From the NCBI RefSeq assembly GCF_014640115.1, contig NZ_BMGI01000004.1:102847-166846 (forward strand): DNA of 64,000 bases, in the 5' to 3' direction. The translations under genes were made by a program, and so were the position numbers. The notes beneath the pieces were generated by a model. It saw nothing but the letters and a program-made list of their open reading frames with translations. It made no database searches and was not told where the DNA came from. Source of the DNA: Sinisalibacter lacisalsi (GTDB lineage: Bacteria > Pseudomonadota > Alphaproteobacteria > Rhodobacterales > Rhodobacteraceae). Each line of letters starts with the position of its first letter. The stretch's first letter is position 1. Positions 37,226 through 48,047 of this stretch are shown piece by piece.

Positions 37226-37573
37226 TCACTTGTCGGCCATTTCCTTCGCTTTGCGCAACGCGGCCACCTCCGACCGCAGCTTGCGCAGTTCCGCCTGCAA
37301 GACCACGAGCGCCGCCATGATATCGGCGTTGTCGATATCATTCCGCATGCGCTTCGCTTCCGGCGAAACCAGGGGTGCTCGACGGCTGAGGCGCAGTCGT
37401 CGAGCTAAGTATCTCGCCGTCATTGCCGCGGCCCGCTTAGGTCCAGCCCTGCGCAGGTGGAACATCCCACGTTTGAAGAGCCGTAGAATTCTTGTTGGCA
37501 AAGACGGGAGGGCAGTGGTCGAGCCCGGAGGTTTTCGGTGCGATGTGGTCAAACGGCTTTGGGGATTATTCAT
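37226..37573 (-). CDS. Small basic protein of unknown function
   Basis: About 115 residues. The middle is strongly basic (RILRLFKRGMFHLRRAGPKR), and the C-terminal 45 residues form a likely coiled coil (ALVVLQAELRKLRSEVAALR). No known domain recognised. ATG 37573 has AAGGA 8 bases upstream. It sits between two glycosyltransferase genes on the same strand and could be a membrane-surface helper; that is only a guess from position. Confidence 0.55.
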   Translation of the reverse strand: MNNPQSRLTTSHRKPPGSTTALPSLPTRILRLFKRGMFHLRRAGPKRAAAMTARYLARRLRLSRRAPLVSPEAKRMRNDIDNADIMAALVVLQAELRKLRSEVAALRKAKEMADK

Positions 37574-37651
37574 CGGTCCTGTCCTTGAGAGCATCGCGCC
37601 TTGTCACGTCCGGATTCTTGACACCTGGCATCCGCGGGCGACGGCCCTTCG

Positions 37652-38662
37652 TCAGCGTATCAGGTGATTGACGATCCGTTTCGCGAGGCCGCCGGAGCCC
37701 TGTGTCCGTATGCGGGCGAGATCCGCGAGGTGGATGCGGCAGAGCAAATCACTGTATTGCATATCGAAGCGTGTTTTCAGATCGGGATCAAGCCGAGGCC
37801 CCGCCCAGTCGACCATGCGTTGGGCAAGCCCCCAGAACTGACGCGCATACATTCTGCTCCATTCCGGTCGATCCTCCAGGAAATCAAGTAGCTCGGACAG
37901 GGCGGCAAACATCTGGAGACGGTCTGCATTGAATCGGCTCGTCAAATTGCTGCCGGACTTGGACACCCGATGTGTGCAAAGCGTCTTGTTCATGAGCAAA
38001 ACCTGTCGTGCATGGAGAAGCGCGTGCCAATGGCCCAGGAGATCATTGTGAACCTGGGTTTTGCCAAACTTAAGCCCGGCCTGGCGAAACCGTTCGGTGC
38101 GTAAAATCTTGTTCCATGGAAAGTTGTTCATCGCCAGTAATCCAGCCATGGCGTTGGGCGGACCCATCGCTTCGTCTCGACCGCCAAGACATTCGAGCAG
38201 AAGATCTTGATCGATCCGGGCCATGCCGAGAATCTCGGATGTCTCTCTCTTCTGACGGCTGTAGAACAAGATCGCTGTATCGAGAGTAGGGTGCATATCC
38301 ATCCGGGCAAGGACTTGTGGAACAACGTCTCGGTGAATCGTGTCGTCCGCGTCGAAAAAAAGCGTGTAACGGCCCGTCGCCATCCGCCAGCCGACATTTC
38401 GCGCTATCCCTGCACCACGGTTCTGCCCATTGAAAGCAGAGACGATACTTTCGCTGGACCTGGCCAGATCTGAAATGACCTCCCGGCTCCCGTCGCTCGA
38501 CCCATCATCAACGAAAATGCATTGGCAGGAAATGTTGTATTCCCTCAGAGCAAGGAAGTCTTCGGCCAGTTTCTCAAGGTACTGTGCTGCATTATACACC
38601 GGAACAACAACGCTGAGATCAGGACAAGACTTGCTATTCCCCTTGTCTTCGGGTGCGCTCAT
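37652..38662 (-). CDS. GT2-family glycosyltransferase
   Basis: A 336-residue GT-A enzyme: LSVVVPVYNAAQYLEKLAED, IFVDDGSSDGSREVI, NRGAGIARNVGWRMATG and the metal motif DAD in YTLFFDADDTIHRD. The second half contains N-FPWNKILRTERFR and a probable acceptor-site helix bundle. Polysaccharide or capsule sugar transfer is likely; donor unknown. ATG 38662 was chosen over the TTG one codon earlier. It is 45 bases downstream of glf. Confidence 0.86.
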   Translation of the reverse strand: MSAPEDKGNSKSCPDLSVVVPVYNAAQYLEKLAEDFLALREYNISCQCIFVDDGSSDGSREVISDLARSSESIVSAFNGQNRGAGIARNVGWRMATGRYTLFFDADDTIHRDVVPQVLARMDMHPTLDTAILFYSRQKRETSEILGMARIDQDLLLECLGGRDEAMGPPNAMAGLLAMNNFPWNKILRTERFRQAGLKFGKTQVHNDLLGHWHALLHARQVLLMNKTLCTHRVSKSGSNLTSRFNADRLQMFAALSELLDFLEDRPEWSRMYARQFWGLAQRMVDWAGPRLDPDLKTRFDMQYSDLLCRIHLADLARIRTQGSGGLAKRIVNHLIR

Positions 38663-38707
38663 CAAAATGATCTCCAGGCTACTCGTGACATCACCTCAGC
38701 CGAACCT

Positions 38708-40468
<1,761 letters not shown>

Positions 40469-42403
40469 TCAAGTTGACTCTTTATCACTATTCATCTGAT
40501 GCGAAACACTTTTTGCCGAGTCTTCGCCGAACTGCTTTTCCCAGAAATCGGGCCGGCTCAGCCGCGCGTAGCCAGCCCGGTGAGCCTCGCGCAAGGCCGA
40601 ATAATTCCGGAGCCATCGCACGGTCGCGCGCGCCGAACGCCAGATTATTGCCCAGGCGCGGCGCTTGTCATGTGTCACCGTGTAACTCTTCCTGCCGTCC
40701 GCATCATAGAAGGTCGCTTGACGGGCCCTCCATATCGGCCAAACCGCCGAGCGCAAGCGTACCGGGACTGTCGCGTGACGTCCTAGAAGACTCCAAAATG
40801 GTACGACATGGCCGTTGAGTAGCGCCAAGTACCACTTTCCCCATCGAGGACCGGGGTCGCGCGGTGGGGGTGCGTCGGACGAAAGTGGAGCCGTTTCGCG
40901 CCATTCTTCTCGCTCAATCAGCGACGAGATCTTTTTCCGTCGCGCCGACATATCGATTTCGTCTTCGAATAACGCGGGCCCCTTCATCAGATCATGCCAT
41001 GCCAGAAGCTGCGCCTCGGCCGTCTCGTAATGCATGCGCACGATGGATCTCGCGATGAACCGCCATGCGATACTGGCAGTGCCGAGCGGACCGATCTCGA
41101 GGTTCGGGTGGACCAAATGGTGATGCAGGTGGTTTCGCAGATCAAGGTAGAGGGTATGAGGGCTTTCCTTGGCCGAAAAATCCTCTTGGAACGATACTAC
41201 GCCGTTGATCGGAGAGATCTCGAAATCGTTGGCGAGCGAGAAAGAAATGTCGTCGCCGCGGACGAAGAACGGGAACGGGTCATGGGTGACCGCTGAAAGG
41301 GGGAAGGCGAAGTACCACCACCCCCCATAGAAATTGTGCGGCTTGGGCCGGGCGGAGCTCAGTTCCATTCTGCCAACCTCATCCGCGTGCCGCAGATCGG
41401 TGCCAAGAAACTGGGGACGGCAGACACGGTTGAAAGTTGCGCCGTTTTCCCACATCGCCCAGGGTGCGCCGGCTGAGATCATCGCACCGGCGACGGCGGC
41501 CCGGGTACTGCGGGCGAGTCGCAGAAAAGCGATCGTCCGGCGTAGGCTTTCAACCATGAAGGCGGCATCGTCATCGCAAAACAGCACATGGGTATGGCCG
41601 CCGGTCCGGGCTTCAGCGAGCCCGCGCGCGAAGCCACCGGACCCGCCAAGGTTCCTGTTCGGAACCAGGCGAAGGTGGGGATGGGGGGGCAGGTCCAGCG
41701 TCTGGCCGTTGTCGACAATGATCAGGTCCAATTGCGCGCCGAGTTGGGGGCCTTCGGCGTCGATGAACGCGGTCACGCGGCGCGCGGTCGCAGCCGTCTC
41801 GGCCTCGCGACGAAAGCTGGTAACGCTCATCGCGAGGCGGATGGAGGGCTCTTCCGGCGAGGCGTCGGCCAACCACGCGCCGGCCGTCAGACGGGCACCT
41901 TCCTCCAGGGCAGCGACGTGCAGGTGAACCAGTCCGGTTTGCGCGGGCACTTCGCCGGTCTCGTCCAGCGCACCGAGCAGCTTTGCCAACGGGATCTCGA
42001 TGCCCTCTTCCGCAAGATCGTACTCGGCCTCATGGATCACGCTCTGGTCACGGGTCAGCCGGGTCTTGTCGTGATCCAGCTGTTCGTCGCTGTCGGGTTC
42101 TGGGGGCTCGTTGATGATGCTTCCGCGAAGTAGCCGCACGGAAACCCGACCGCTGCCCGCAAGGTGCAGGGCAAGCCCGGAGAGCCGGGTGCGCACGGTC
42201 CAGACCCCGAGGTTGAACAGGTTGAAATAGGTGTCGAAGCTCACCTCCGATCCGATCGTCAGCCGCAGTGCACCTGTTCCCAGGTCGAGCGAAACGCCGC
42301 CTCTACGCCGAAAGAACATCTCGTCGTCGGCGCAGATCTCGGGCTCCGGCATGGCAAGGCTCTGGATCCGTATCCTCGAGCTGTCCGCCGCCAAACGTGT
42401 CAT
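40469..42403 (-). CDS. GlfT2-like galactofuranosyltransferase
   Basis: A 644-residue protein with the GlfT2 plan: an N-terminal beta-sandwich (about 15-170, SEVSFDTYFNLFNLGVWTVR), a GT-A core (about 190-420) and a C-terminal helical part. Core motifs: LIIVDNGQTLDLP, NRNLGGSGGFARGL, HVLFCDDDAAFMVESLRR, GGWWYFAFPLSAVTH and FFVRGDDISFSLANDF. The acceptor-site LRNHLHHHLVH follows. Mycobacterial GlfT2 has similar length. With glf nearby, polymerisation or addition of galactofuranose is the best call. ATG 42403 has AGGA 4 bases upstream. Confidence 0.85.
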   Translation of the reverse strand: MTRLAADSSRIRIQSLAMPEPEICADDEMFFRRRGGVSLDLGTGALRLTIGSEVSFDTYFNLFNLGVWTVRTRLSGLALHLAGSGRVSVRLLRGSIINEPPEPDSDEQLDHDKTRLTRDQSVIHEAEYDLAEEGIEIPLAKLLGALDETGEVPAQTGLVHLHVAALEEGARLTAGAWLADASPEEPSIRLAMSVTSFRREAETAATARRVTAFIDAEGPQLGAQLDLIIVDNGQTLDLPPHPHLRLVPNRNLGGSGGFARGLAEARTGGHTHVLFCDDDAAFMVESLRRTIAFLRLARSTRAAVAGAMISAGAPWAMWENGATFNRVCRPQFLGTDLRHADEVGRMELSSARPKPHNFYGGWWYFAFPLSAVTHDPFPFFVRGDDISFSLANDFEISPINGVVSFQEDFSAKESPHTLYLDLRNHLHHHLVHPNLEIGPLGTASIAWRFIARSIVRMHYETAEAQLLAWHDLMKGPALFEDEIDMSARRKKISSLIEREEWRETAPLSSDAPPPRDPGPRWGKWYLALLNGHVVPFWSLLGRHATVPVRLRSAVWPIWRARQATFYDADGRKSYTVTHDKRRAWAIIWRSARATVRWLRNYSALREAHRAGYARLSRPDFWEKQFGEDSAKSVSHQMNSDKEST

Positions 42404-42603
42404 GCTGTCCTGCCCTCTGCACGGCCTGCGCGCCACGACGGGTGCGCGATGGGTCGGTTCGATTTGGCCGGACCCTACATGCGCCTGCGCGCGGAGGTCC
42501 AGTGCTTCCGGCCGGTGCGACGAAACTGCTCGAATGAGGGATCGTTGCGGCATCGCGAACCCCATGCTAGGCAACGCCGGTTACTCCGCAGGAAGGGAAG
42601 CAG

Positions 42604-43824
42604 ATGTTGCGATCCTGGCTTCGCACCATGATCGGCAAGGACAAGCGAAATACCGCGCGTCCGTTTCGCGTGGTCGTGTTCTTCGGGCATCACAAGGTTG
42701 GCTCTTCGGCTCTTCAGACCCACCTCGCCCGGATCGCCCCGGCCGCGTTGCGACAAGGCGTGCTGTATCCGGCGGTGACAGCTCAGGATCTCAAGCTGCT
42801 GGTGAAGCAAACCGAGTCCGGCGCGCAGGTTCAAAGGCTTTCGCGGAATGTCACCGAGGCTCATAACGCGCTCGCCTTCTCGATGCTTGGTGATCGCACC
42901 GGCGCGCCGATCCCGGCGATCCACCAGGGTCTGCCGCCGACCGAAGAGATGTTCGCGTTGATCCGCAGGCAAATTCGGGAATTCGCGCCGCATACCCTGG
43001 TTCTGGCCTCCGAGGTCTTCGCCAATTTCGCGGCGGTGACGCCCGAACTGATTGACGAGTTGTTCCGGGGATTGGGAATCGACAAGGATTCTTCGCAGAT
43101 CGAACTGTTCGCCTATTTGCGCCGGGTGGATGACTATCTTGCGTCCTGGCACGCCCAGCGTGTGCGCTTCGGAGAGAGGGTGCGCGCGCTTCCGCAAGGC
43201 GCGCTCGGCCATTACCGCAAGGGGATCCATTTCGACTATCGCCTGATGGTTGAAGGCTGGATGGAGCAACTGCCGACCGCCCGGCTTGTTCTTCAACCCT
43301 ATGACCAGACCGTGCGCGATGCCGGGTCAAGTCAGTTCTTTTCGGACCTGATGGGGATCGATCTTCCGAAGCTGGCCGATGCAGACAAGCAAAGGGTCAA
43401 CGTTGGCCTGCATCGTGGACTTCTCGATATTGCGCGGCACGCGAATTTCGAGCTTGAGCCCGCCGAGCGCGGCAAGATGTTCAACGCGCTTCTCAGGATC
43501 GGGCCAGACCTCGATCTGCCACCCGGCCGCAATGTGGAGCTTTTCGGCCCTCGGGCACGCGCCGAACTCGCCGAGCATTTCGCGCCGATCCACGGCTGGC
43601 TCTCCGACATGCGGGGGCAGCCGTTCTTTGAAGATATTGGCCAGATCGGCACCTGCGCGCCGATCGATGAGTTCGACGTAAACCAGGAGGCGCTTGCGCA
43701 GATTCGCGAAAGGCACATCGGGGCTTTCACTTCCGCTGGATCGTCGTTTATCAGGGCTTTCGAACCCGCCCGAAATTTCCCGAATGAAACGCCAACCGGT
43801 TCAAAATCCGGGCAAAAACCATAA
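42604..43824 (+). CDS. Sulfotransferase-like P-loop protein 1
   Basis: A 406-residue protein with an N-terminal PAPS-loop-like FFGHHKVGSSALQTHLAR (compare HKTGTTS-type loops of sulfotransferases). A later ELFAYLRRVDDYLASWHAQR occupies the place of the 3'-phosphate-binding Arg/Ser segment. No signal or membrane helix. Likely modifies a surface polysaccharide with sulfate, or is a glycan-linked P-loop protein of the same fold. GGAAGG precedes ATG. Divergent from the GlfT2-like gene with a 200-base gap. Confidence 0.65.
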   Translation: MLRSWLRTMIGKDKRNTARPFRVVVFFGHHKVGSSALQTHLARIAPAALRQGVLYPAVTAQDLKLLVKQTESGAQVQRLSRNVTEAHNALAFSMLGDRTGAPIPAIHQGLPPTEEMFALIRRQIREFAPHTLVLASEVFANFAAVTPELIDELFRGLGIDKDSSQIELFAYLRRVDDYLASWHAQRVRFGERVRALPQGALGHYRKGIHFDYRLMVEGWMEQLPTARLVLQPYDQTVRDAGSSQFFSDLMGIDLPKLADADKQRVNVGLHRGLLDIARHANFELEPAERGKMFNALLRIGPDLDLPPGRNVELFGPRARAELAEHFAPIHGWLSDMRGQPFFEDIGQIGTCAPIDEFDVNQEALAQIRERHIGAFTSAGSSFIRAFEPARNFPNETPTGSKSGQKP

Positions 43825-43844
43825 CATCCTAGGAGAAAGAGCCC

Positions 43845-44960
43845 ATGGTTGAAGAACTCGTCATACACATTGGCGATTGCAAGACCGGCACAACCTCGAT
43901 CCAGACCACGCTGGCGCTCGGTCAGTTCGTGGCAGATGGTCGCGATCTGGTCTATCCGACGCGATTCAACCACATCCCCTTCGCCAAGAAGGTCGCAAAA
44001 GGGCCGTCTGAGGCACTTGGGGAGGCGCGCCAACTCGCTCGGGCGTTTCACAAAAGCGATGCCGCGATCGGCGTGATCTCGGCCGAGCACTTCGAATACG
44101 CGGGGCCATCCCACCTTGCCGCGCTCTTCGACGGGCCATTCAAACCCTGGCGGGACCGGGTGCGCGTGATTTCCTATATCCGGCCCCATGCGGAACGATT
44201 TCTCTCTTCGTTCGCCGAGCGATCCAAAAAAGGTGGGTTCGGGGAAAACATGGAGCGGCTGGCGGAAAACCTGTTAAACCAGGAACTCCTGTTCTATGCG
44301 CCTCGGGTTGCCAAGTGGCAGGCAGCCTTCGGCGAGCACTACACCGTCCGCCCCTTCATCCGCGACCTGCTGGAAGACGGCGACGTGGTGCGCGACTTCT
44401 TTTCCTTCGTATTCGGCGAGACCCCGGTCAGCTTCAGGAACAGGACCGCGCAGAACGAGTCTCTCTCGCTCGAAGACCTGGTCCTCATGCGGCACACTCA
44501 GTCGTTGATTCAGGAGCACCATCCGAACGCCAAGGAAGCAGGCAAAGCGCTGGGTTGGAATTTCTCGCCGATACTCTCGGGGCTGCCGGCGGAGAAATCC
44601 ACCAAGATCCGTCTGCACCAGAGCCTCGCACGGCAGCTGCAGGACACCTATGCCGAAGACGCCGCCGCGCTCGATGCGCTCGCCTTCGAGGGCACGCCGA
44701 TGACCGACCGGCTGTCCCGCGCGGTTGAAGATGCCATCGCCGAGCCGCAATCCCTGCGCCCGGAAGATCACCATTCGCCCGAGGTGCTGCGCCTCGCCGA
44801 GGCCCATGCGCTCATGCTCGGCCGTATCATGGCGGCAAACCCCGCGCATTTCCGCTGGGCCACCCGCCCAAGGGAATTCCGCGCGCCATTGAGGGAGATC
44901 GCCCGGCAGGAGCCGCGCCGAATGTTGCGGATTCTGTATCGTATGATCAGGAAAAAATGA
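43845..44960 (+). CDS. Sulfotransferase-like P-loop protein 2
   Basis: A 371-residue protein. VIHIGDCKTGTTSIQTTLAL at the N-terminus is a good PAPS 5'-phosphosulfate loop, and RVRVISYIRPHAERFLSSFA matches the 3'-phosphate motif (RxxxxRLPSSY-like). It is related in plan to protein 1, 20 bases upstream, though distant in sequence. AGGAG precedes ATG 43845. It probably acts on the glycan made by the neighbouring transferases; the sulfated acceptor is unknown. Confidence 0.7.
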   Translation: MVEELVIHIGDCKTGTTSIQTTLALGQFVADGRDLVYPTRFNHIPFAKKVAKGPSEALGEARQLARAFHKSDAAIGVISAEHFEYAGPSHLAALFDGPFKPWRDRVRVISYIRPHAERFLSSFAERSKKGGFGENMERLAENLLNQELLFYAPRVAKWQAAFGEHYTVRPFIRDLLEDGDVVRDFFSFVFGETPVSFRNRTAQNESLSLEDLVLMRHTQSLIQEHHPNAKEAGKALGWNFSPILSGLPAEKSTKIRLHQSLARQLQDTYAEDAAALDALAFEGTPMTDRLSRAVEDAIAEPQSLRPEDHHSPEVLRLAEAHALMLGRIMAANPAHFRWATRPREFRAPLREIARQEPRRMLRILYRMIRKK

Positions 44961-45018
44961 CTATCAATCCGGTCGGGGCCCGGGCCCGCCTCTCCTGAGG
45001 AGAACAAGGAACACCGCT

Positions 45019-46677
45019 ATGGCCGACGATTCGAGGGCCGAGACAGCCGCCGGCATGGACGACCCCGACAGCCGTTTCGAGGCCGAGGTTCAGCGGGTTT
45101 GCGATATCTATCGCCGCTTGTTTCCGGGCCGCGAGATCAGGATCGCCTTCTATGAAGGCGACGACCCGTCGCACGGGCATCCTTCGGTGTTCGACGAAGA
45201 CTTCTCGTTCAAGCAGGAGCACTACCGGCAGACCTATCGTGGCATGGTGATCCTGCCCAGCCCGGAGCCGCATGGCCGGACGGTCACCGTTGCGGTGTCG
45301 ATCCCGCGAGTCCCGACCCCGGGCGAACTCGCGGATTCGGTCGTGACATGGTCCCCCCGGCTTCGTTTCAGGCCGCTGCTGGCGGTTTCGCCCGTGATAC
45401 ATGAGCAGGTGCACCATGCGCTCGAAGCTCGCCGAAAGCACAAGGTTGCATCGGTTCACCGTTTCACGCCGCTGCCCCGGCCAGACACCCTGCCGAGACT
45501 CACAGGGAGGCTCACCGAGGCCAACATGCCCGTGCCCGATCGTCCCGCGGTCCTGATCGGGTTCTACTGGCTCGAGATGGGTGGTGCCGAGAAGCTCGCC
45601 TTCGATACCGTCAATTGGGCGCTCGCGGCGGGGCTGCGCGTGTTCGTGGTCGCCGCCGTGCCGGCGGTCCAGCGGCTGGCGGGCAAGTTGCCCCGCCACC
45701 CGGACGTGATCTTCCTGCGGCTCGATCGCTACCTGGCGCACCGGCATTGGCCGAAATACCTGGAGCACCTGGTCAAGCAGGAGGGGATCCGCCTCATTCA
45801 CATCCACCATTGCATGCCGCTCTATGCTTCTCTGGTGCACCTTCGGATGACCGCGCCCTGGGTGGAGGTGATCGACACCACTCATACCATCGGACACACG
45901 AACGGAGGGTTTCCGCGTGTCTCCGGGGTGCACACCAACCTGATCGACATGCACCACGTTATCAGTCTCGACCTGAAGGATTTCTACCACGACAGGTTCC
46001 ATGTCACCGACAAGGTGAAGCTGGGCCGGATCATGGAAGTGGACGCCGATCCGCTCGACCTGCCCGACGTTTCGTTCACGGCTCGGGGCGAGACCCTGAC
46101 CGCGGCCTTCATCGGGCGCATGGTCTACCAGAAACGCCCCATCGTTCTGGTCAAGATCCTTCAGCGGCTGGCGGCGTGGGCCGCGCGTAACGGCGTGAAT
46201 TTTCGTGCGACGGTGGTCGGCGACGGCCCGTTCAAACCAACGGTCGCAAAGCTGGTGCACCGCTATGGCTTGAGTGACGTCGTGACGCTTGCGCCGGGGC
46301 ACGTCGATGTGCCAGCGCTTCTGCGCGAGGCGGACATCCTTCTGCTGCCCTCCAACAACGAGGGCCTCGCGCTGGTCTGCTACGAGGCGATCGAACAAGG
46401 TTGTATCCCGATTTCAACTGATGTCGGTGCGCAGCGCGAGATCGTGCCCGAAAGCCTGTTGGTGCCTTGGAACCCGCTGGGAACGATCAGGGGCACGATG
46501 GCCGTGGTTGATCGGCTGTGGCGCGACGCTGCGTTTCTTGAGGAAAGCCAGAAGGCGTTGCACGCCCGCTACCGTGCCCTCGCCGCGGACACTACCGCCA
46601 AAGCGCTGTTGACGGAGGTCTATCAAAAAGTGGCCGAGGGCGATGCAATAACCACGGAGGTGGACGATGCCAAGTGA
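45019..46677 (+). CDS. GT4-family glycosyltransferase with N-terminal extension
   Basis: A 552-residue protein. The first about 175 residues have no recognised fold. The GT-B core then begins at AVLIGFYWLEMGGAEKLAFD and includes IRLIHIHHCMPLYASLVHL, TAAFIGRMVYQKRPIVLV, VVGDGPFKP, VTLAPGHVDVPALLREADIL and the nucleotide-sugar motif PSNNEGLALVCYEAIEQG. It probably adds a hexose to the surface glycan. Its last 11 bases overlap a truncated GT2 start. Confidence 0.87.
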   Translation: MADDSRAETAAGMDDPDSRFEAEVQRVCDIYRRLFPGREIRIAFYEGDDPSHGHPSVFDEDFSFKQEHYRQTYRGMVILPSPEPHGRTVTVAVSIPRVPTPGELADSVVTWSPRLRFRPLLAVSPVIHEQVHHALEARRKHKVASVHRFTPLPRPDTLPRLTGRLTEANMPVPDRPAVLIGFYWLEMGGAEKLAFDTVNWALAAGLRVFVVAAVPAVQRLAGKLPRHPDVIFLRLDRYLAHRHWPKYLEHLVKQEGIRLIHIHHCMPLYASLVHLRMTAPWVEVIDTTHTIGHTNGGFPRVSGVHTNLIDMHHVISLDLKDFYHDRFHVTDKVKLGRIMEVDADPLDLPDVSFTARGETLTAAFIGRMVYQKRPIVLVKILQRLAAWAARNGVNFRATVVGDGPFKPTVAKLVHRYGLSDVVTLAPGHVDVPALLREADILLLPSNNEGLALVCYEAIEQGCIPISTDVGAQREIVPESLLVPWNPLGTIRGTMAVVDRLWRDAAFLEESQKALHARYRALAADTTAKALLTEVYQKVAEGDAITTEVDDAK

Positions 46678-46801
46678 TGTGACGGCCGTCATCGTTACAT
46701 TCAACCGCTCGGCGAAACTGATGAATGTTCTCGACGCCCCCGCCGCAAGATCCGACGCATCCGTGTTTTGGCCCGGCGAATCGCACGCCGCGCAAGAATA
46801 G
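46667..46801 (+). pseudogene. 5' fragment of a GT2 glycosyltransferase gene
   Basis: ATG 46667 overlaps the GT4 stop and opens with SDVTAVIVTFNRSAKLMNVL, the first strand and helix of a GT2 enzyme. After about residue 22 the reading becomes unrelated (DAPAARSDASVFWPGESH) and stops at 46801. About 90% of a normal GT2 gene is missing, so this is a truncated remnant joined to foreign DNA near 46730. Confidence 0.8.
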
Positions 46802-47141
46802 GCGGTGTGGGGGTGAACCAGGTCTCGAGATCATCATAGAAGACCTCGAGTCCGCCCTTTCGCCCATGCAGCAAGACTCTTTGCGGTAACCAGGACTGCA
46901 CCGCCACGAAGGGTGCACTCGCCTCGTCAAAATGTGAGCGGGTGTATCGGCGATCCTTGTCGATGTAGGCTTTCCTAGGGTACCAAGCCGAAGCTTCCAG
47001 CGCCAGGAGCACATCCTCGTAACCGATCAGGTGATACTTGGCCCGCGCGTCGATCATCGACAGGAAGGCATAATAGAGCGCGTATTCGGTCCAGCCTTTT
47101 CGCTCGCGCAAGACATCCGCGAGAGCGGCGCCGTGTTGCGC
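46701..47141 (-). pseudogene. 3' fragment of a glycosyltransferase-like gene (DUF6492-like)
   Basis: A minus-strand frame without a proper start. It reads AALADVLRERKGWTEYALYY, IDARAKYHLIGYEDVLLAL, RSHFDEASAPFVAVQSW and ILARRAIRRAKTRMRRIL. This resembles the C-terminal part of glycan-cluster proteins of the DUF6492 type (family recall, tentative). The start region upstream of about 47140 has changed to unrelated sequence, and the stop lies inside the neighbouring GT2 fragment. Both facts indicate a truncated gene. Confidence 0.65.
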
Positions 47142-47480
47142 CGAATCGGGGCATGGCGGCGCGTGCCGTTCGGTGGAATCGGGGCCGTTCCGCGCCCGGT
47201 TTTGGGCCTCTCCTGCAGCGCGGGGGCCGGTGCGGTTTGGTGCGGGAGATCGCGAGGCTCGGAGGGGCGCCCGGCAAGATTGTTACGCCTGCGCCCGCAC
47301 GGTGGGCAGATCGTTGCGGGTGAATTGGACCGCTTGGGAAAAAACTCGCCCGCCGCGCCGGTTCCTTGTTCCAGATCATGGTTCGGCCGCGGCCAGGCCC
47401 GGTAAATGCCCGCAGTCCGGCGGGTCACGAGGCGCGTCGGCCTGCCCTGCGTGGGGCGGATGCAGCCGGAGAAAAAGACC
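47142..47480. other. Gap between island end and oxidoreductase operon
   Basis: 339 bases without an accepted gene. Frames are open on both strands only because of GC richness. It must hold the promoter of the downstream oxidoreductase operon; no clear boxes are seen. The right side returns to the high-GC style of the rest of the window. Confidence 0.45.
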
Positions 47481-48047
47481 ATGATCGAATACCGAATTCA
47501 CGGGCGGGGCGGGCAGGGCAGCGTTGCCGCCGCCTACCTGCTCGCGGCCGCCGCGTTCGAAGCGGGGTTCACCTGCCAGGCCTTTCCGGCCTTCGGCGCC
47601 GAACGGCGCGGCGCGCCGGTGATGGCCTTCGTGCGGATCGACGAAAAGCCGATCACCCTGCGCAGCCAGGTGCGCAACCCCGATTTTCTCATCGTCCAGG
47701 ACGAAACCCTGCTGCTCGACCCGACGCTCACCAACGGTCTCAAGCCGGGCGGGGCGATGCTGGTCAACAGCCGCAAGACCTCCGACGAGATCGCCGAGAA
47801 ATTCGACACCCGCGTGGTGGCCTTCCCGGCGACCGATCTCGCGGTGAAGATCATCGGCAAGCCGATCCCCAACACCGCGCTGCTCGCCGCATTCCTCGCG
47901 CTCACCGAGCATGTTCCGCAGGATGCGCTGGCCGGCGCGCTCAGGGGCCGGTTCCACGGCGCGACGCTGGAGAACAACCTCACGCTCATCGCCGAGGCGG
48001 CCGGGGCGGTGGAAGCCGGGGCATGGAAGGAGACAGCCGATGCGTGA
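47481..48047 (+). CDS. 2-oxoacid:ferredoxin oxidoreductase, gamma subunit
   Basis: A 188-residue POR-gamma domain protein: YRIHGRGGQGSVAAAYLLAA at the N-terminus, CQAFPAFGAERRGAPVMAFV and NPDFLIVQDETLL. It contacts CoA and the thiamine-bearing subunits. ATG 47481 has GGAGA upstream. It overlaps the alpha-subunit gene by 8 bases; the four genes are one operon. Confidence 0.92.
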   Translation: MIEYRIHGRGGQGSVAAAYLLAAAAFEAGFTCQAFPAFGAERRGAPVMAFVRIDEKPITLRSQVRNPDFLIVQDETLLLDPTLTNGLKPGGAMLVNSRKTSDEIAEKFDTRVVAFPATDLAVKIIGKPIPNTALLAAFLALTEHVPQDALAGALRGRFHGATLENNLTLIAEAAGAVEAGAWKETADA

